Below are positions 33,246 through 44,293 of a DNA stretch of 64,000 nucleotides, in pieces. Location: the NCBI GenBank assembly GCA_030844895.1, contig CM061227.1, positions 107,354,659 through 107,418,658 of the forward strand, in the 5' to 3' direction. The notes beneath the pieces were generated by a model. That model was given only the letters and a program-made list of their open reading frames with translations. It had not been told where the DNA came from and did not search any database. Every line of letters begins with the position of its first letter. Within the stretch, counting starts at the first letter, position 1. The position numbers were made by a program, and so were the translations under genes. The DNA is from Ambrosia x helenae (taxonomy: Eukaryota > Streptophyta > Magnoliopsida > Asterales > Asteraceae).

Positions 33246-34873
33246 TGTCACACCCTCAAATTCCACATGCGGGGTTTTACCGCGAGGCGCATGACAAACC
33301 AGGATCTAAGTCAACGGTCACAATAAACGACACTATATGATACGTAAAATGAAATAAACAACCATCAAGTTTTCATAAATCCATTCGCCGCGGAAGCGTA
33401 ACTTTTATTACAACCCAAAATGTAAAAGTACGTAAGTCTGAAAAGGACAAGACAATGCATATGAATCCTAGACGCCGTGTGACTCCGTGCGCCTATGATA
33501 AGCTGCTACCTCAACGACCTGAGACAAACATGCTAAAAACGTCAGCAAATAATGCCGGTGAGTTCACAGGTTTTATATTAAACGTTTTAAGTAATAAAAG
33601 CCATCATGTTACCACCATGTCAGAATTAATAGCGTTAGCTAGACGCATGAGTTGTACTACCACGACTGGAAACCATTACAGACAACGAGATATGATTTTT
33701 GCCCGAAATGATTTAGCTTACGACCGAGACAATATGCACCCGCCCGGCTCCCAGCTGACGGGTGGGGTCTGTCAATCCCAATAGATCTATCCACATTTCC
33801 CCCGTTATGCTATCCAGCATATTCATGGTTTCCCCGGACTTTACGTATCGTATAGTATGTAAATGAATTAACACTAGTATAACATGATAATTTATGAAAT
33901 ATGTATAAAGCATGTGTCTCCCCCGAAATGTAAAAACGTAAAGTAGGGCCGTGAAACTCACCTGATGCTGCTCTTCGTACTAAGACAAGTAAACCTGTTC
34001 AATAGACGACCCCTAATACCGGTGACCTATCATGACGAGCGTATAAGGCGTTAGACTAACAACCCGTAGGTTGATTAGTCCCTAGTAGTCCAGACCATAA
34101 CCGTGTATATATGAAATGATGTTTCAAACGTTTAACCGACCGCACCAGACAAGGCCCGACATCCCATTGGTGACCCGACATCTCATGTGTTAGATAAATA
34201 CAAGACATCATGCCACATATGCAATTAAACACTTAATACGCGCAACAGTTCACCTAGTCTAGCATAATGTCCAATTAACGCGTAAACAGGTCCGAACACG
34301 TATTACTAAGTCATTGGGTGTATCCCGGGGTTCCTATCATGTTCCTAGGCGTCAAATCATGTTCCGGATGTTAAAATATACATACAGCAGCATTACACGC
34401 GATTAGGAATCAAACTAGCATTTAGGGAAAAGTCAACATGTGATTGGGGATGGTCAACAGGCAATTAGCATGCTAATCGCCTATACAGCATGCGATTGGG
34501 ATGCCAATCGCCCCCTAAGGGGCCTAATCGCCTATAACAGCATGCGATTATGATGCTAATCGCCTGCTGCAGCTGCACAATGCAATTTCGCGCGTTTAAC
34601 GCTCCAAATCAGATCCGAAACATGTAAAAACATCCAATAATCATCCTAACACCTTAACAAACATATTTCAAGCAAAACCCCTAAGTTTTCATCGTTCTAA
34701 CAGTTCCGAATGCGAGCGTTTTCCCAAAATAGCAACTTAGCATGTAAACATCACATCAACATGCAAAAACTTGCCCTAAATAGCAATTATTCAGATTAAA
34801 TCGCATAACCACGTTGTCCGATAGCATCCTACTGTTCTAGCATCATCCTAGAGCAAACCCTAACATCATTCAA
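33246..34873 (-). repeat. 5' LTR of the Tekay-type element (truncated)
   Basis: Matches 26258-27886 and then stops abruptly at ACATCATTCAA, continuing with outer-copia leader sequence. About 1.1 kb of this LTR is missing. As the lost part is the upstream portion in the element's own orientation, its promoter region is probably damaged. Confidence 0.92.
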
Positions 34874-34874
34874 G

Positions 34875-34904
34875 CCCAGTATGAAGATCAACATTGTCAC
34901 CCAT
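34875..34904 (-). pseudogene. First codons of the outer copia gag
   Basis: On the minus strand ATG at 34904 opens MGDNVDLHTG, comparable in position to MDDDNTHPQG of the related copia. The frame then runs into the truncated LTR of the Tekay-type element. 34905-35600 is the untranslated leader: it contains no other long frame. Confidence 0.6.
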
Positions 34905-35602
34905 AATCTAAACTTTATCAAGAACACAAGCAACTAACACGTATCACACAAGAATCAACTATACACAAAACTCTCAAAACACACACAAAAACAATCAAGC
35001 AAAAAACAGAGATGAGATAAAAAACAACCCAAACACAGCGAAGCCAAGCCAGGGACCAGATCACAGGACACTCACAGGGTGCCTGCGCAAGCCTTAACTT
35101 GGGAGCCTCCTAGACCTATATGACACACACCAAACACAAACAATGAGCCAACTCCGGTCCCCCTAACCCGGACAATGCTCCTAGACACACACAAACTGTA
35201 AAAAAAAGGAAAGATCTCACCAAAGCACCCAAGTTAGGGTTTCGCCAAAAGAACTGGTTACCCTTTGATTGGGGGTTTAACCAGAAACAACAAACTTAGC
35301 TAGGGTTTTTACGACCCCTAGCACATCGCCTTCTTATTCTTCAACCTCAGATCAGAACCCTAGAGATTAGGATTCTTCTTCTTGTCCACAACCCTTGTAC
35401 CACAGCTGATTCACCCAGATCTATTCAGAGAATCTCTATTGCAGCGGATCAACAAAGTACAGCAAACCCTAGATCTTAGTTCAAGAATCCCTTGAACAAA
35501 GATCAGCTAATCGTGCCCACAGATCTGAACCAGTATACAATCCAGACCAAGAAGAAGACCAAATCAATAATCTCACAAAAAATCTAATCTATCAGACCTT
35601 TA

Positions 35603-35614
35603 GCTCTGATACCA
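35603..35614 (-). other. Primer-binding site of the outer copia element
   Basis: Minus-strand TGGTATCAGAGC starts directly at the inner edge of the 5' LTR. It is complementary to initiator tRNA-Met, the usual copia primer. Confidence 0.9.
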
Positions 35615-36373
35615 TGTCAAAAACATGATATCAAGAACATAAAATCAAATATTATTGAAACAGAAGACTAACAATGACTTCTGAGATCTACAACTTACAG
35701 TAAACAATTAAACTCTCAAAATCTCGAATCTAACAACAATCTAGACAAAGGATTAGAACAACTCAACAGAATACAAGATGTAATCTGGAACCCTAATCGT
35801 CTAAACAAACTCAGAGAATACAACGAGAGAATACAAAGAGAAAGTGTGTGATAATAATAATCGTACACACAGATGAGAGAGACAGAGAGTATTTATATGA
35901 GATGGCCACAACATAGCTCGGGATCCGTGTGAAGATGATCAGAGCCACTCATCTAAAAGTGTGAGACAATCTGAACCGTCCAGAGAAAACACACATATAC
36001 ATATACGTATAAGCCTCCTGGATATCTGACAATGGGCTTAATAATATCATCTTGGGCTCTTGGACTCTGAGATGAAACTGACTTGGGCTTAGACATTTTG
36101 TCTATTAAGCCCAATACGTATAGACCAGCAACAGGAGAAGTCCACACATCTTGAAGACCAGCTAATATCTTCAAACACATGATCAACACAGCAACTATCA
36201 ACTCTACACAGCAACTATCAGCTCTACACAATCACACGACCTCTACATCCTGCACACCTTATGCAAAATATAAAAACATATGTATAGAACACCATAAAGT
36301 AGATTAGATTAGATTGACTAGGATAACATGTGATCATTTTATGATAACATGTGATCATTTTATCCTTTTAACA
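35615..36373 (-). repeat. 5' LTR of the outer copia element
   Basis: Pairs with 13067-13825 over the same 759 bp. The TSD CTCAT follows at 36374-36378. Confidence 0.93.
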
Positions 36374-36378
36374 CTCAT

Positions 36379-37462
36379 GTTGTTACTTTTTAAAGTCTTA
36401 TATCTAATTTGATGATTTGTTTGGACGGTTGGACCTGATAAAAGTCAACTGGATTTTGATTGAACAAACATTGATTGAATTCATAGTTAAAAATGAACTT
36501 TGCCAAATTCAATTGATCATATTATCATGCTAAGTTGCATGTGTTCGGTCTTTTTTTGATTAACATGTAAAGTCGCTAAACAAGTGTGGATTTCTCGTCT
36601 AGTTTTGCAACCACTTTTCTTCTTTGTAAAACACTAATAGATCAAACACTTCTAAGTAAAAATACTCTAATAATAACTACACCAAATTTTATCTATATAA
36701 TAAATCTTAACCAATATAATGCATGCGATCCTAACTTGTACATACCCTATCACCTAACCATTTAACATAGTTATTGCTTGCTTGGCTATGATCATCATCC
36801 ATTCATCCATATGCCTTTTTAGGTTGGTAAACCATCTGAACACGACTTATTAAATACCTTAGTATTTATAGAGATTTTGGCGGTATTAACTGGCTTTGGA
36901 TGTGACAATATGCATGTCAATTAATATACGATATTGGTTGATAGTAAATGTTACCCAACCAATACAATAAATTATCATGGGCATGAATGTTTTTGATAAA
37001 ACTATGAAAGCATAATTACCATATATTAAATGTGTACAGGGCTTAATAGGTGAACCATTTAATACTCACTAACTGGCCTAACTATATCCATACATTCGTT
37101 CCTCTATCTCTCTAATAGATACATATGTCTATTGAAGGAACACGATTTGTTCATATCATTATTGGAATCAAATCCAGAAGATTTAAAGAATATAGCAATA
37201 TATTTTCCTGTCATTAATCATGTCTGCGATTGCAAAGGTTCAATCATCTGCTCAAATTTAACACAATTTGCCTCATTACCCTTTACATACTATTACTGTA
37301 CATTACTCACTACTTTATGCTAGCCATAGTTTACTACTATCATTATTAGTACTTTTTTTTTATATAATTGTTGCTTTGATTTCCTTAGTTACACCGGGGA
37401 GGGGTCCCAGTAGGAACAACCTCTCTATTCCTTGAGATAGAATAAAGTTTGTTATCCGAATT
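36379..37462. other. No gene recognised; AT-rich sequence
   Basis: Intergenic sequence between the copia TSD and the foldback element. A 63-codon frame at 37132-37323 has no recognisable domain. No repeats long enough to name. Confidence 0.4.
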
Positions 37463-37793
37463 CTTTTTTGGTTTAAGTGGTATGGAATTTTAACATGGTT
37501 TGTAGTCAAGTTTTGACACATTTTTGGTTTCTAGCTAGGTGATTTGCTAGTTGAACCAGCCAACGTGAATAGTATTTTTGAGGATCCGCTACTTGAACTA
37601 GCGGATGTAAATGGTGTTTATGTGGTAAAGCGAATGCATGTTTGCAAACTCATCGTGAACTCTAAAAAACGTTCTGGATCCTCATCATAAACACTATTCA
37701 CATACGCTAGTGGAGATCACCTAGAAGCCAAACATGTTTAAGAACTTTACTACAAAGTATTTAATAGACTCCAAACCACCTAAACGAAAAAAA
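37463..37793. mobile_element. Foldback/MITE-like inverted repeat of about 330 bp
   Basis: The left arm (TTCTTTTTTGGTTTAAGTGG...GTGAATAGTATTTTTGAGGATCC) pairs imperfectly with the complement of the right arm (...CCAAACCACCTAAACG), about 120 bp each. The ends and target duplication are too eroded to assign a superfamily. It lies about 300 bp upstream of the HIPP-like coding region. Confidence 0.6.
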
Positions 37794-37868
37794 TAAATAA
37801 AATAAAATTAGTTATTGTCTCATCCTCCCTAGACTTTATCATTATCTATGCTATGGGTGGGATTTTAG

Positions 37869-38033
37869 TCATGGGCGAAGGATTTAAGAAGCCAGGGGGT
37901 CCCCCTTTTTCTCGGTAGTGTAAATTTACTATTATTTCGCTTGAAAATTTTATACGTATTGAGTCCGCCTCCTAATTTAAGGGTTCCGTGATTTTCGGCC
38001 TCTTGAAAATTATGTTCAAGCTTCGCCTCTGAC
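37869..38033. mobile_element. Short hAT-type MITE remnant (tentative)
   Basis: The ends GTCATGGGCGAAGGA and TCGCCTCTGAC are imperfect inverses (GTCA..GGCGAAG) of the kind seen in plant hAT MITEs. No clean TSD. It sits about 60 bp before the HIPP-like frame, so it may lie in that gene's promoter or first intron. Confidence 0.4.
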
Positions 38034-38095
38034 GTTTATTAGTTTGTTAAATGTTTAACTTTGAATCTTGTTCGTTTACTACGGTGGGTCATTAA

Positions 38096-38536
38096 TTGAA
38101 CATGGTGTCAGAACATGAAGTTCACCAATTGTTCTTGCAGAAAACAGTTGTGTCAGTGAATCTACTTTGTTTAAAGTGCATGAAGAAAGTAATGATGTTG
38201 ATATCATCCGTTGAGGGAATAGAGTCAATAGTTCTTGATGCTTCAAAAAACACAGCAACCGTAACCGGTGAAGCTGATCCTGTGTCCATCATCAAAAAGG
38301 TGAGAAAGTTTAGAAAATCTGCATACATTGTAAGCGTTGGACCTGCTAAAGAAGAAAAGAAAGATGAAAAGAAAAAAGATGAGAAAAAAGACGAGAAGAA
38401 AGGCGAGAAGAAAGAGGAGAAGAAGGATAATTCAGCACAGATTGTTGTTCCTTCAACCCCAAGATCATGCCACAGATGCGATGTTTGGTATGTTGTTGAT
38501 CAAGATTACGTTATTAATCCTTGTAACATTTTATGA
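38096..38536 (+). CDS. Heavy-metal-associated isoprenylated plant protein (HIPP-like), start uncertain
   Basis: HIPPs are small metal-binding proteins anchored to membranes by a prenyl group. The frame gives up to 146 aa. From QKTVVSVNLLCLKCMKKVMM there is one HMA fold (beta-alpha-beta-beta-alpha-beta) with a CxxC metal motif CLKC, ending near ADPVSIIKKVRKFRKS and YIVSVGPA. A Lys/Glu/Asp-rich linker follows (EEKKDEKKKDEKKDEKKGEK), then CHRCDVWYVV. The last four residues CNIL form a CaaX box; X=Leu favours geranylgeranylation. The N-terminal MNMVSEHEVHQLFLQ does not look like the family, and TTCTTGCAG just before AAAACAGTTGTG is a good 3' splice site, so exon 1 probably lies upstream and I cannot place it. 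AATAAA follows the stop by 22 bp. Gene family call is firm; gene model is not. Confidence 0.8.
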   Translation: MNMVSEHEVHQLFLQKTVVSVNLLCLKCMKKVMMLISSVEGIESIVLDASKNTATVTGEADPVSIIKKVRKFRKSAYIVSVGPAKEEKKDEKKKDEKKDEKKGEKKEEKKDNSAQIVVPSTPRSCHRCDVWYVVDQDYVINPCNIL

Positions 38537-38557
38537 GTACATTGTTTATATGTTCAT

Positions 38558-38563
38558 AATAAA
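38558..38563 (+). terminator. Poly(A) signal AATAAA of the HIPP-like gene
   Basis: AATAAA starts 22 bp after the stop codon and is followed by T-rich sequence. A near-upstream element in this position is normal for plant genes. Confidence 0.5.
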
Positions 38564-39006
38564 TGATTAAATGTAGTTTGTTTATTGATGTTCATAATAT
38601 AATAACAATGGCATTTATGGATCCAGTGTCGGATGTGTAACTCTTGATAATTAATTTCTGTGCCTATATTAGAGCTAATCAAACTTCTAATTTTGACTAA
38701 ATTTTGAAATAATCTATGAACTTTATAACATAATCGGCTTTCTATGTGAAGATTACACTTTAAAAGGAATTTGAAGTATAAAGAGATAACTGCATAATAG
38801 TCTTTATGGTTTATAGAAAGTAACATTTTAAATTAGTAACTTATTTTTTTAAGGCCAACTCCCACCACTAGAAAAAAGTCCCTTCTTGACACGCATTGCG
38901 TGTCAAGAAAGAGGTTTGATGACAGGGAAAAGAATGTTAAGGATGGCGGTGTCATAAATTAAACATGACATATTTTCGCGTGTCATCTGTTTAGACTATA
39001 CGGAGT

Positions 39007-39050
<44 letters not shown>
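39007..39050 (+). repeat. 44-base poly-G run
   Basis: Forty-four consecutive G lie within a G-rich stretch that is inverted against a C-rich stretch with a C19 run at 39292-39310. CGGAGTGG before the G-run and CCACTCCG at 39338-39345 are inverse, so the whole block (about 38997-39346) may be a GC-rich foldback insertion in the CACTA left end. Open frames giving poly-Pro or poly-Gly here are artefacts of the homopolymer. Confidence 0.8.
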
Positions 39051-39051
<1 letters not shown>

Positions 39052-39691
39052 AGAGGGGATGAAGCGCCATGTGGCACTTGTGGGACCCTTGTGGGGGGGA
39101 AAATAATTGTGGGGAGTGGAAGGGGGGAAGAGGGGGGGGAAATAATATTATATTGTGTTAAAGTTAAAAAAAAAAAAAAAAACCTGACCAATAGATCGCT
39201 GCCACCTCACCCCCACCCCAAGCCCCACGCCAGTGAATCCCCTCCCGCCCCCGCCCCACGCCAAGCTTCCCGCCCTACTGGCGGTGGTGTTCCCCCCCCC
39301 CCCCCCCCCCTTCTCGCCCCTCTCCCGCCCTCCACTCCGCTTAGTCTTATGACACACATATATGACAAGATTTATTTACACGCGTTATAACACTTTTTAA
39401 TGACACATTTTTATGACAATTTTTATGACAGTTTTTTAGCGACACATTTTATGACGTTCTTTGCGTGTCATAATTTTTCAATCTAAAAAAAAAAATCATG
39501 TAAAATTACATATTTACCCTCCTGGATTTATTGTCATTTTATTATATACAAAATAATTAGCAAATTAATAACAAAAACATCATTTCATTATCTAATCAAT
39601 ATTTATCTAATTACAAACTAATCCGAAACAATGTTTAACGTTTACAAAAATATATTGTATTGACATTACATTGCCTTCAAACAAGTTTTGA

Positions 39692-39970
39692 TCATTTGAA
39701 AATAAATGTCGCGGCGTAGCCTAACCATTCTTCACGTATGACATCCACGTCCTCATCCCCGTAATGATCTGCTCCTCCCCCAACCTGAGACAATAATAAA
39801 ATTAATACATTAGTCGAGGCCTGCCAATTATTTTACATAAATCATAACGCATCGCTACGTTTATTTTGCCTTAACTTACATTGCTCAATATTTCGACTCC
39901 TCCTTGCATTCTCTTTCATGAATTTCATGACATAAAACCACAATGTGTGATTCCCGGCTGGCATGGACAC
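39692..39970 (-). pseudogene. C-terminal remnant of an Ulp1-like cysteine peptidase, typical CACTA cargo
   Basis: Two minus-strand blocks look like exons: 39880-39970 ending FYVMKFMKENARRSRNIEQ before a GTAAGT donor (39879), and 39784-39692, after a CTCAG acceptor, reading VGGGADHYGDEDVDVIREEW to a stop. Plant CACTA elements often carry Ulp1 (C48 family) genes whose C-terminus has CG-YYVM-FM and later D..DEVREEW. The catalytic Cys-Gly appears only in another frame (TGTGGT within ATTGTGGTTTTATG), so one base is missing beside it, and the two blocks do not join in phase. I take it as a dead fragment. Confidence 0.45.
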
Positions 39971-40219
39971 TACACATTAAAAAAATAAGAAAAATATTAA
40001 AGTTGATAAATATATTCTCCTGCTCCTTCCTCAATATCCCCGAAACCCCAACAACCGCATTCTCAAGAACGCCAACCCAGCATCACTACTATTCGACCCG
40101 CCGCCATTGCCCACCTCAACCTGACCCGACCCACCTTCTACTTCCCATGCCCTTCCCGCGAAAATCTAAATTATTATTGTAATATTGTAGTTTTTTTTTA
40201 TGTTTTATCTTGAACGGGT

Positions 40220-40330
40220 TTAATTAACTATCAAGGATTCAAACAGGTCATACATGACACTTGCTAAGGTAATTTGTCGTCTAAGATACTGGATTTCTTC
40301 CTGTTGAGCTTGCAAGCGTGGAAGGTGTTC
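40220..40330 (-). pseudogene. Exon-like block encoding a coiled-coil C-terminus
   Basis: After the acceptor ATCTTCATAG the minus strand reads EHLPRLQAQQEEIQYLRRQ and ends LFESLIVN before a stop at 40220-40222. Short coiled-coil C-termini like this occur in the plant PTTA/En-Spm-associated protein of CACTA elements; that match is a guess. Upstream exons would be beyond the LTR element inserted at 40367. Confidence 0.35.
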
Positions 40331-40366
40331 CTATGAAGATAGCAATTATAAAAGATGTATGAGGAA

Positions 40367-40648
40367 TGTTGGGTATAATCTTGATGTTCCGGGTTGGTTC
40401 GGATTGTGTACGTGTCATGGATACGGGTCACCAGGAAAATGTATTTATTCACATGTTAGTTATGGATTTGTTTGAGTCAAAGTAGTGGGTTAGAGTTTAC
40501 TAGTTTTTAGGAGTTACTTACGTTAGAGAGGTTAGTGCCTAGTTATATATGTACTCAAGTTTGATGAATGAAGTGTGTGAGTTTTAAAGCAGTAAACATA
40601 TTACTATACGTGTGTTTTTATTTGTGTGATTGGGGCCTGAAACCTACA
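40367..40648 (+). repeat. 5' LTR of the non-coding LTR element
   Basis: 282 bp. The primer-binding site starts two bases after it. Matches 48773-49053. Confidence 0.9.
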
Positions 40649-41235
40649 TTTGGTATCAGAGCCTAGGGCTCGTACCGGGGAAGCGTCCGCCACCGGCGGG
40701 TGAGTCGGTTGGTGGAGGGCAGGCGTGAAAGACGAAGGTTTGGGACAGCAGGTGGCTGCTTTCGGGACTGTTATACAGCAGAAGGCGGGTGAAGACCGGA
40801 GACGCCGGTTTGAGAGTCGAGTATTAGAGAAGGGGAAGCAACCCTCTAAACTGCGAGTATGAGAAAAGAAAGGTAACCGAAAAAATAGAGAGAGTAGCGG
40901 TGGTTCTGTGTGAACCGAACACGGTTCTTAGTGAGCCGAATACGGGTCTTATTGGTAAGCCGAAAGTGACAAGAAAAGGACGATCTGAGTGATCGCATAA
41001 GGGTTTTGTGTGAAACCGTGAAGAGTTGATCGTGTTTGTTTCTAAGTGAAACTACGAGTTATAATTGTTTTGTTGAATCGTTTCTGCATGAAACTATATC
41101 CAACGGTGTTGTAGCAGCCGCAAAGCAAAATAAATAGAAGTGGAAGTCGGTGCCTTCCTGTGGGGTGTGGAAGGAAATTGAAGCAAGTTCTATCCAGGTG
41201 ACTTTAAGAAAAATCGAATTCTATTCAAGGTGGTG

Positions 41236-41848
41236 TGTTAAAAATATGTCTACGTATTTGTATAATTAATTCGTTTACTAACATATTTAAATGGTTCGTT
41301 GTATTTGGGCTTTATGTTGTTCAGAGATGGGTTATTGGGCTTATGTTATATTTTGGACTGGACTAATAAGTGGATAAAATAGTCCATATTGTTGTGGCCC
41401 ATGTGTTTGGTTGTTGTAACAGATATCGAAGACATTTCTGGATCGTTGGATTAAAACAATCATGATCGTTGAAAGGGTATCCAGCTGATGGTTCTAGAGC
41501 TCACTATATAAGCCTTGTCTCTCTCATTGTTTCGATAACACAATCACTTTTTCATCTTTATCATCTGTATTCTCTCTGGTTTACGTCTAGGGTTTGTGTA
41601 TTAGTCTGTAAGTCTTTACTTTGTATCATTCTTATTATCAGTCTGCTGATCTGATTAATCAGCAGACGAACCTTGTATTCGTATTATTTTCTGATCTCAG
41701 TGATTTGCTGAGATCTTGGTATTGGGGGGTGTTTTTGGTTTGGGTAAACTAATAGATTTTTGGTCACCTGTTTTGTCGCTATATCGCTGTTCTTTGTCTT
41801 TGTTTGTGATTGTGTGTTGTATTCGTATTCGATCCATTATTTTCTACA
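41236..41848 (+). repeat. 5' LTR of the 41-48 kb copia
   Basis: 613 bp, TGTTAAAAATATGTC...TTTTCTACA. A TATA-like ACTATATAAGCC occurs near 41501-41512, followed by C/T-rich sequence, a plausible promoter. 41849-42624 is the leader, without a gene. Confidence 0.93.
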
Positions 41849-42624
41849 TGGTATCAGAGCTTAGGCTCTTGATATTGTGAGTTTCTTCTTGTTCTTCCGC
41901 TGTGTCTGTTAGTTGTGTCTGTATTGTACGGATCTGTTGTTTATTTGACAGATCTGAGTTGTTGATAGTCTAGATCTTATCTAGAATAATAGATATTGGT
42001 CTGGACTTTGTTTTTTATGTCAATAGATCCTATCTTCTATATAGATCTGGTCTATTGATATTGTCTGGTACTGTTTGTATGATCTTGTTCGATCTTGGAA
42101 GAAGGAGTGCCTGATATTGATCTGGTGCTGCTGTTGAGCCTTTGGACGGCTGTTGATTCTTTGGAAGGAGTTATTATAGCTTCAATTGCTCCTGCAACTC
42201 TGTACCCTAAGTGAAGGTACAGGTTGTAGGGTTGGAGAACCCTAACTTGGGTCACCCCCTCGGTGAGATCGTTTCATACTGTTCGTTTATTGTTTTTTGT
42301 ATTGTTGTTGTGTCTAGGGCCACTGACCGGGTTAGGTGGACCGGTATTGGGCCAACTCTGTGGTGTCTTGATTCTGTCTTGCTGTTTGTGTATTTCTGTG
42401 GTTTGTTCTTTTGTCTTTGGTATATACGTATATTGTATTAGTTAAAAGACTCATGTGTTAAGATCTGGGTGGGCACCTTTGAGTGATGAACCCACTATCT
42501 GAACACTGACACAGCTTCGTCTTCTAGGATTGTATTTCTTGGTTGTTTACTGGTTATCTGTTTTTGCTTGGAGTTGTTGTTAACTGTTCTTGTGTCTGTT
42601 ACTTGATTGTTTTTTGTTGTTAAC

Positions 42625-43089
42625 ATGGATGATGATAATACTCATCCTCAGGGTCCTCAGTTAGGTGGTGGATCTGAGGGTGGTTCTCTTGCTAATGTCA
42701 CTGGTACATTGATTAGTAAATTGGACATAGGTGACCCGTTGTTTATTCATCCTAGTGATACTAGTACCTTGTCTATAATCAGTATAAAACTAAAAGGGAC
42801 AGAAAACTATAAAGTCTGGTCTAATGCAATGAAATTGGCTCTAGAAACAAAAAATAAATTTGGTTTTATTGATGGTACTACTACTAGACCTAGTAATGAT
42901 GAAGTCTTGGGTAAACAATGGGATAGGTGTAACTCAGTTGTATTGTCTTGGTTATTGAATTCTGTAAGTGAAGAGTTATATCTTGGTCAGGTTTTTTCTA
43001 AGTATGCTAGGGATGTTTGGTTGGATCTTAGGGAAACCTATGATAAGGTGGATGGATCAGTGGTGTTTATCTATGAGTCAAAATGGTAG
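42625..43089 (+). pseudogene. Copia gag, N-terminal part
   Basis: ATG at 42625 opens MDDDNTHPQGPQLGGGSEGG. The gag domain follows (LKGTENYKVWSNAMKLALE, WDRCNSVVLSWLLNSVSEEL, YDKVDGSVVF) and the frame ends at 43089 with IYESKW. The outer copia continues at this point with FDLYQKINS; here about 20 bp appear to be missing near 43069, and the rest of gag continues in another frame. Confidence 0.88.
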
Positions 43090-44293
43090 TTCTGTGTCTG
43101 ATTACTATCACAAGTTAAACACAATGTGGAAACAGTTCGATTCTATTGTTCAGTTACCACCTTGTACTTGTGATGCTTCTAAAGAATTTAACAGTTTTAG
43201 TACTTTAATCAAACTAATGCAATTTTTAATGGGTTTAGATGAGGTGTATCAACCTGTTAGAACAAATCTTTTGATGCAAGATCCATTACCCTCTGTTAAA
43301 CATGCTTTCTCTATAGTATCTAGGGAAGAGTCTCACAGAAAGTCTAATAGTAGCAATAACAAGGGTACAAATGTTTCATTCTTTACTAGAACCAATGGTC
43401 AGGGTAATAATAGAAGGGCTGGTAATATAGGTCCTAATCCTAATCTAAAATGTACTCACTGCAATATATTAGGACATACTGTGGACAGATGCTTTGAAAT
43501 AGTTGGTTATCCACCTGATTTTAAGAAAAGACCTGCTACTGCTACTCAAAATTTTAAAACTAACAATAATAGTAGCAGGTTTGGTGGAAAATCAAATGTG
43601 TCTAGTAATAATGTTTGCTCTTCTACTTCTACTTCTGCTCCATTCACTTCTGAGCAGATAACCAAGTTGATGAGCTTGATTAGTGAAAAGTCTGGAACAG
43701 ACCCTCAGTGTTCCAATGTTGGAGGTGAGAAAGTTATTATAAATGGTTTTTCTGGTCTCTCTGTTTTGTCTAAACTGTCTAATTTGTTTAAGAACTTTTC
43801 TGGATGTTCAAACCTGGTTAAATTTGCACTGTTTTATGGTTGGATAATGGACTCTGGGGCTAATCAACATATGGTGGGTAGTGATAAAGATATGATTAAC
43901 TGTCTAGATGTGTCTAAATATAATATGGAGGTTAAACATCCAAATGGTACAAATGCAAAAGTCACTAAGATAGGTGATGTCAAATTAGCTAATGGTGTTA
44001 TCTTGAAAGATGTTTTGTTAATACCAGATTACTGTGTTAATCTTGTGTCTATTCATAAGTTAGCTAAGGACAATAAACTGAATGTGTTGTTTGATGAAAA
44101 TGCTTGCTATGTCCAGGATTCCAAGTTAAGGAAAGTCCTGGTGACTGGTAGGCAACAAGATGGCTTGTATTTTGTTGGTAGTGATGTAAGTTTTAGTAGT
44201 TTGTGCTTTAGTAGTATAAGTGAACACAATCTTTGGCACAGCAGGCTTGGCCATCCCTCTAGCCAAGTCTTAGCTGTTTTAAAAGGATACACT
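43066..44293 (+). pseudogene. Copia gag C-terminus, zinc knuckle, protease and start of integrase
   Basis: From SQNGSSVSDYYHKLNTMWKQ the frame contains the rest of gag, the knuckle CTHCNILGHTVDRC, a Ser/Asn-rich linker, the protease site WIMDSGANQHMV and the pre-integrase HNLWHSRLGHPSSQ. Near 44290-44294 an extra base (AAATCTAGG) moves the frame and it stops 18 bp later. All active-site residues seen are intact. The true beginning of the usable sequence is about 43066; an ATG further upstream in this frame is out of gag register. Confidence 0.88.

Larger units (their letters stand above)
26258..34873 (-). mobile_element. Ty3 chromovirus (Tekay-type) nested in copia gag, internally deleted and truncated
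   Basis: The left LTR is complete (26258-28986); the right LTR is cut at 34873 and only its first 1,628 bp remain. The shared LTR part differs by about 8 substitutions and three small indels. Primer site TGGTATCAGAGC (minus) lies at 33231-33242 and a purine tract adjoins 28987. It encodes gag, RT, RNase H and integrase with a chromodomain, but a deletion joins gag directly to RT. The right edge has no TSD because the same deletion removed the LTR end and about 300 bp of the host copia gag. Confidence 0.92.
13067..36373 (-). mobile_element. Ty1/copia retrotransposon, minus strand, split by two nested LTR elements
   Basis: 759-bp LTRs at both ends differ at about 4 positions. A 5-bp TSD CTCAT lies at 13062-13066 and 36374-36378, so all 23.3 kb is one insertion plus what later landed inside it. 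The initiator-Met primer site and the polypurine tract are both present. Gag-protease-integrase-RT-RNase H are encoded right to left. The integrase is cut by the gag-only element (16535-24741) and gag by the Tekay-type element (26258-34873). Removing the insertions leaves about 6.48 kb, close to the 6,483 bp of the related copia at 41236-47718, allowing for a deletion in gag. Confidence 0.93.

Noticed and set aside
38122..38328. Minus-strand frame opposite the HIPP gene
   Set aside because: Shadow of the HMA-domain coding sequence.
39007..39390. Proline/glycine-rich open frames on both strands
   Set aside because: They are produced by the G44 and C19 runs and G-rich flanks; no conserved domain and no proper gene context.
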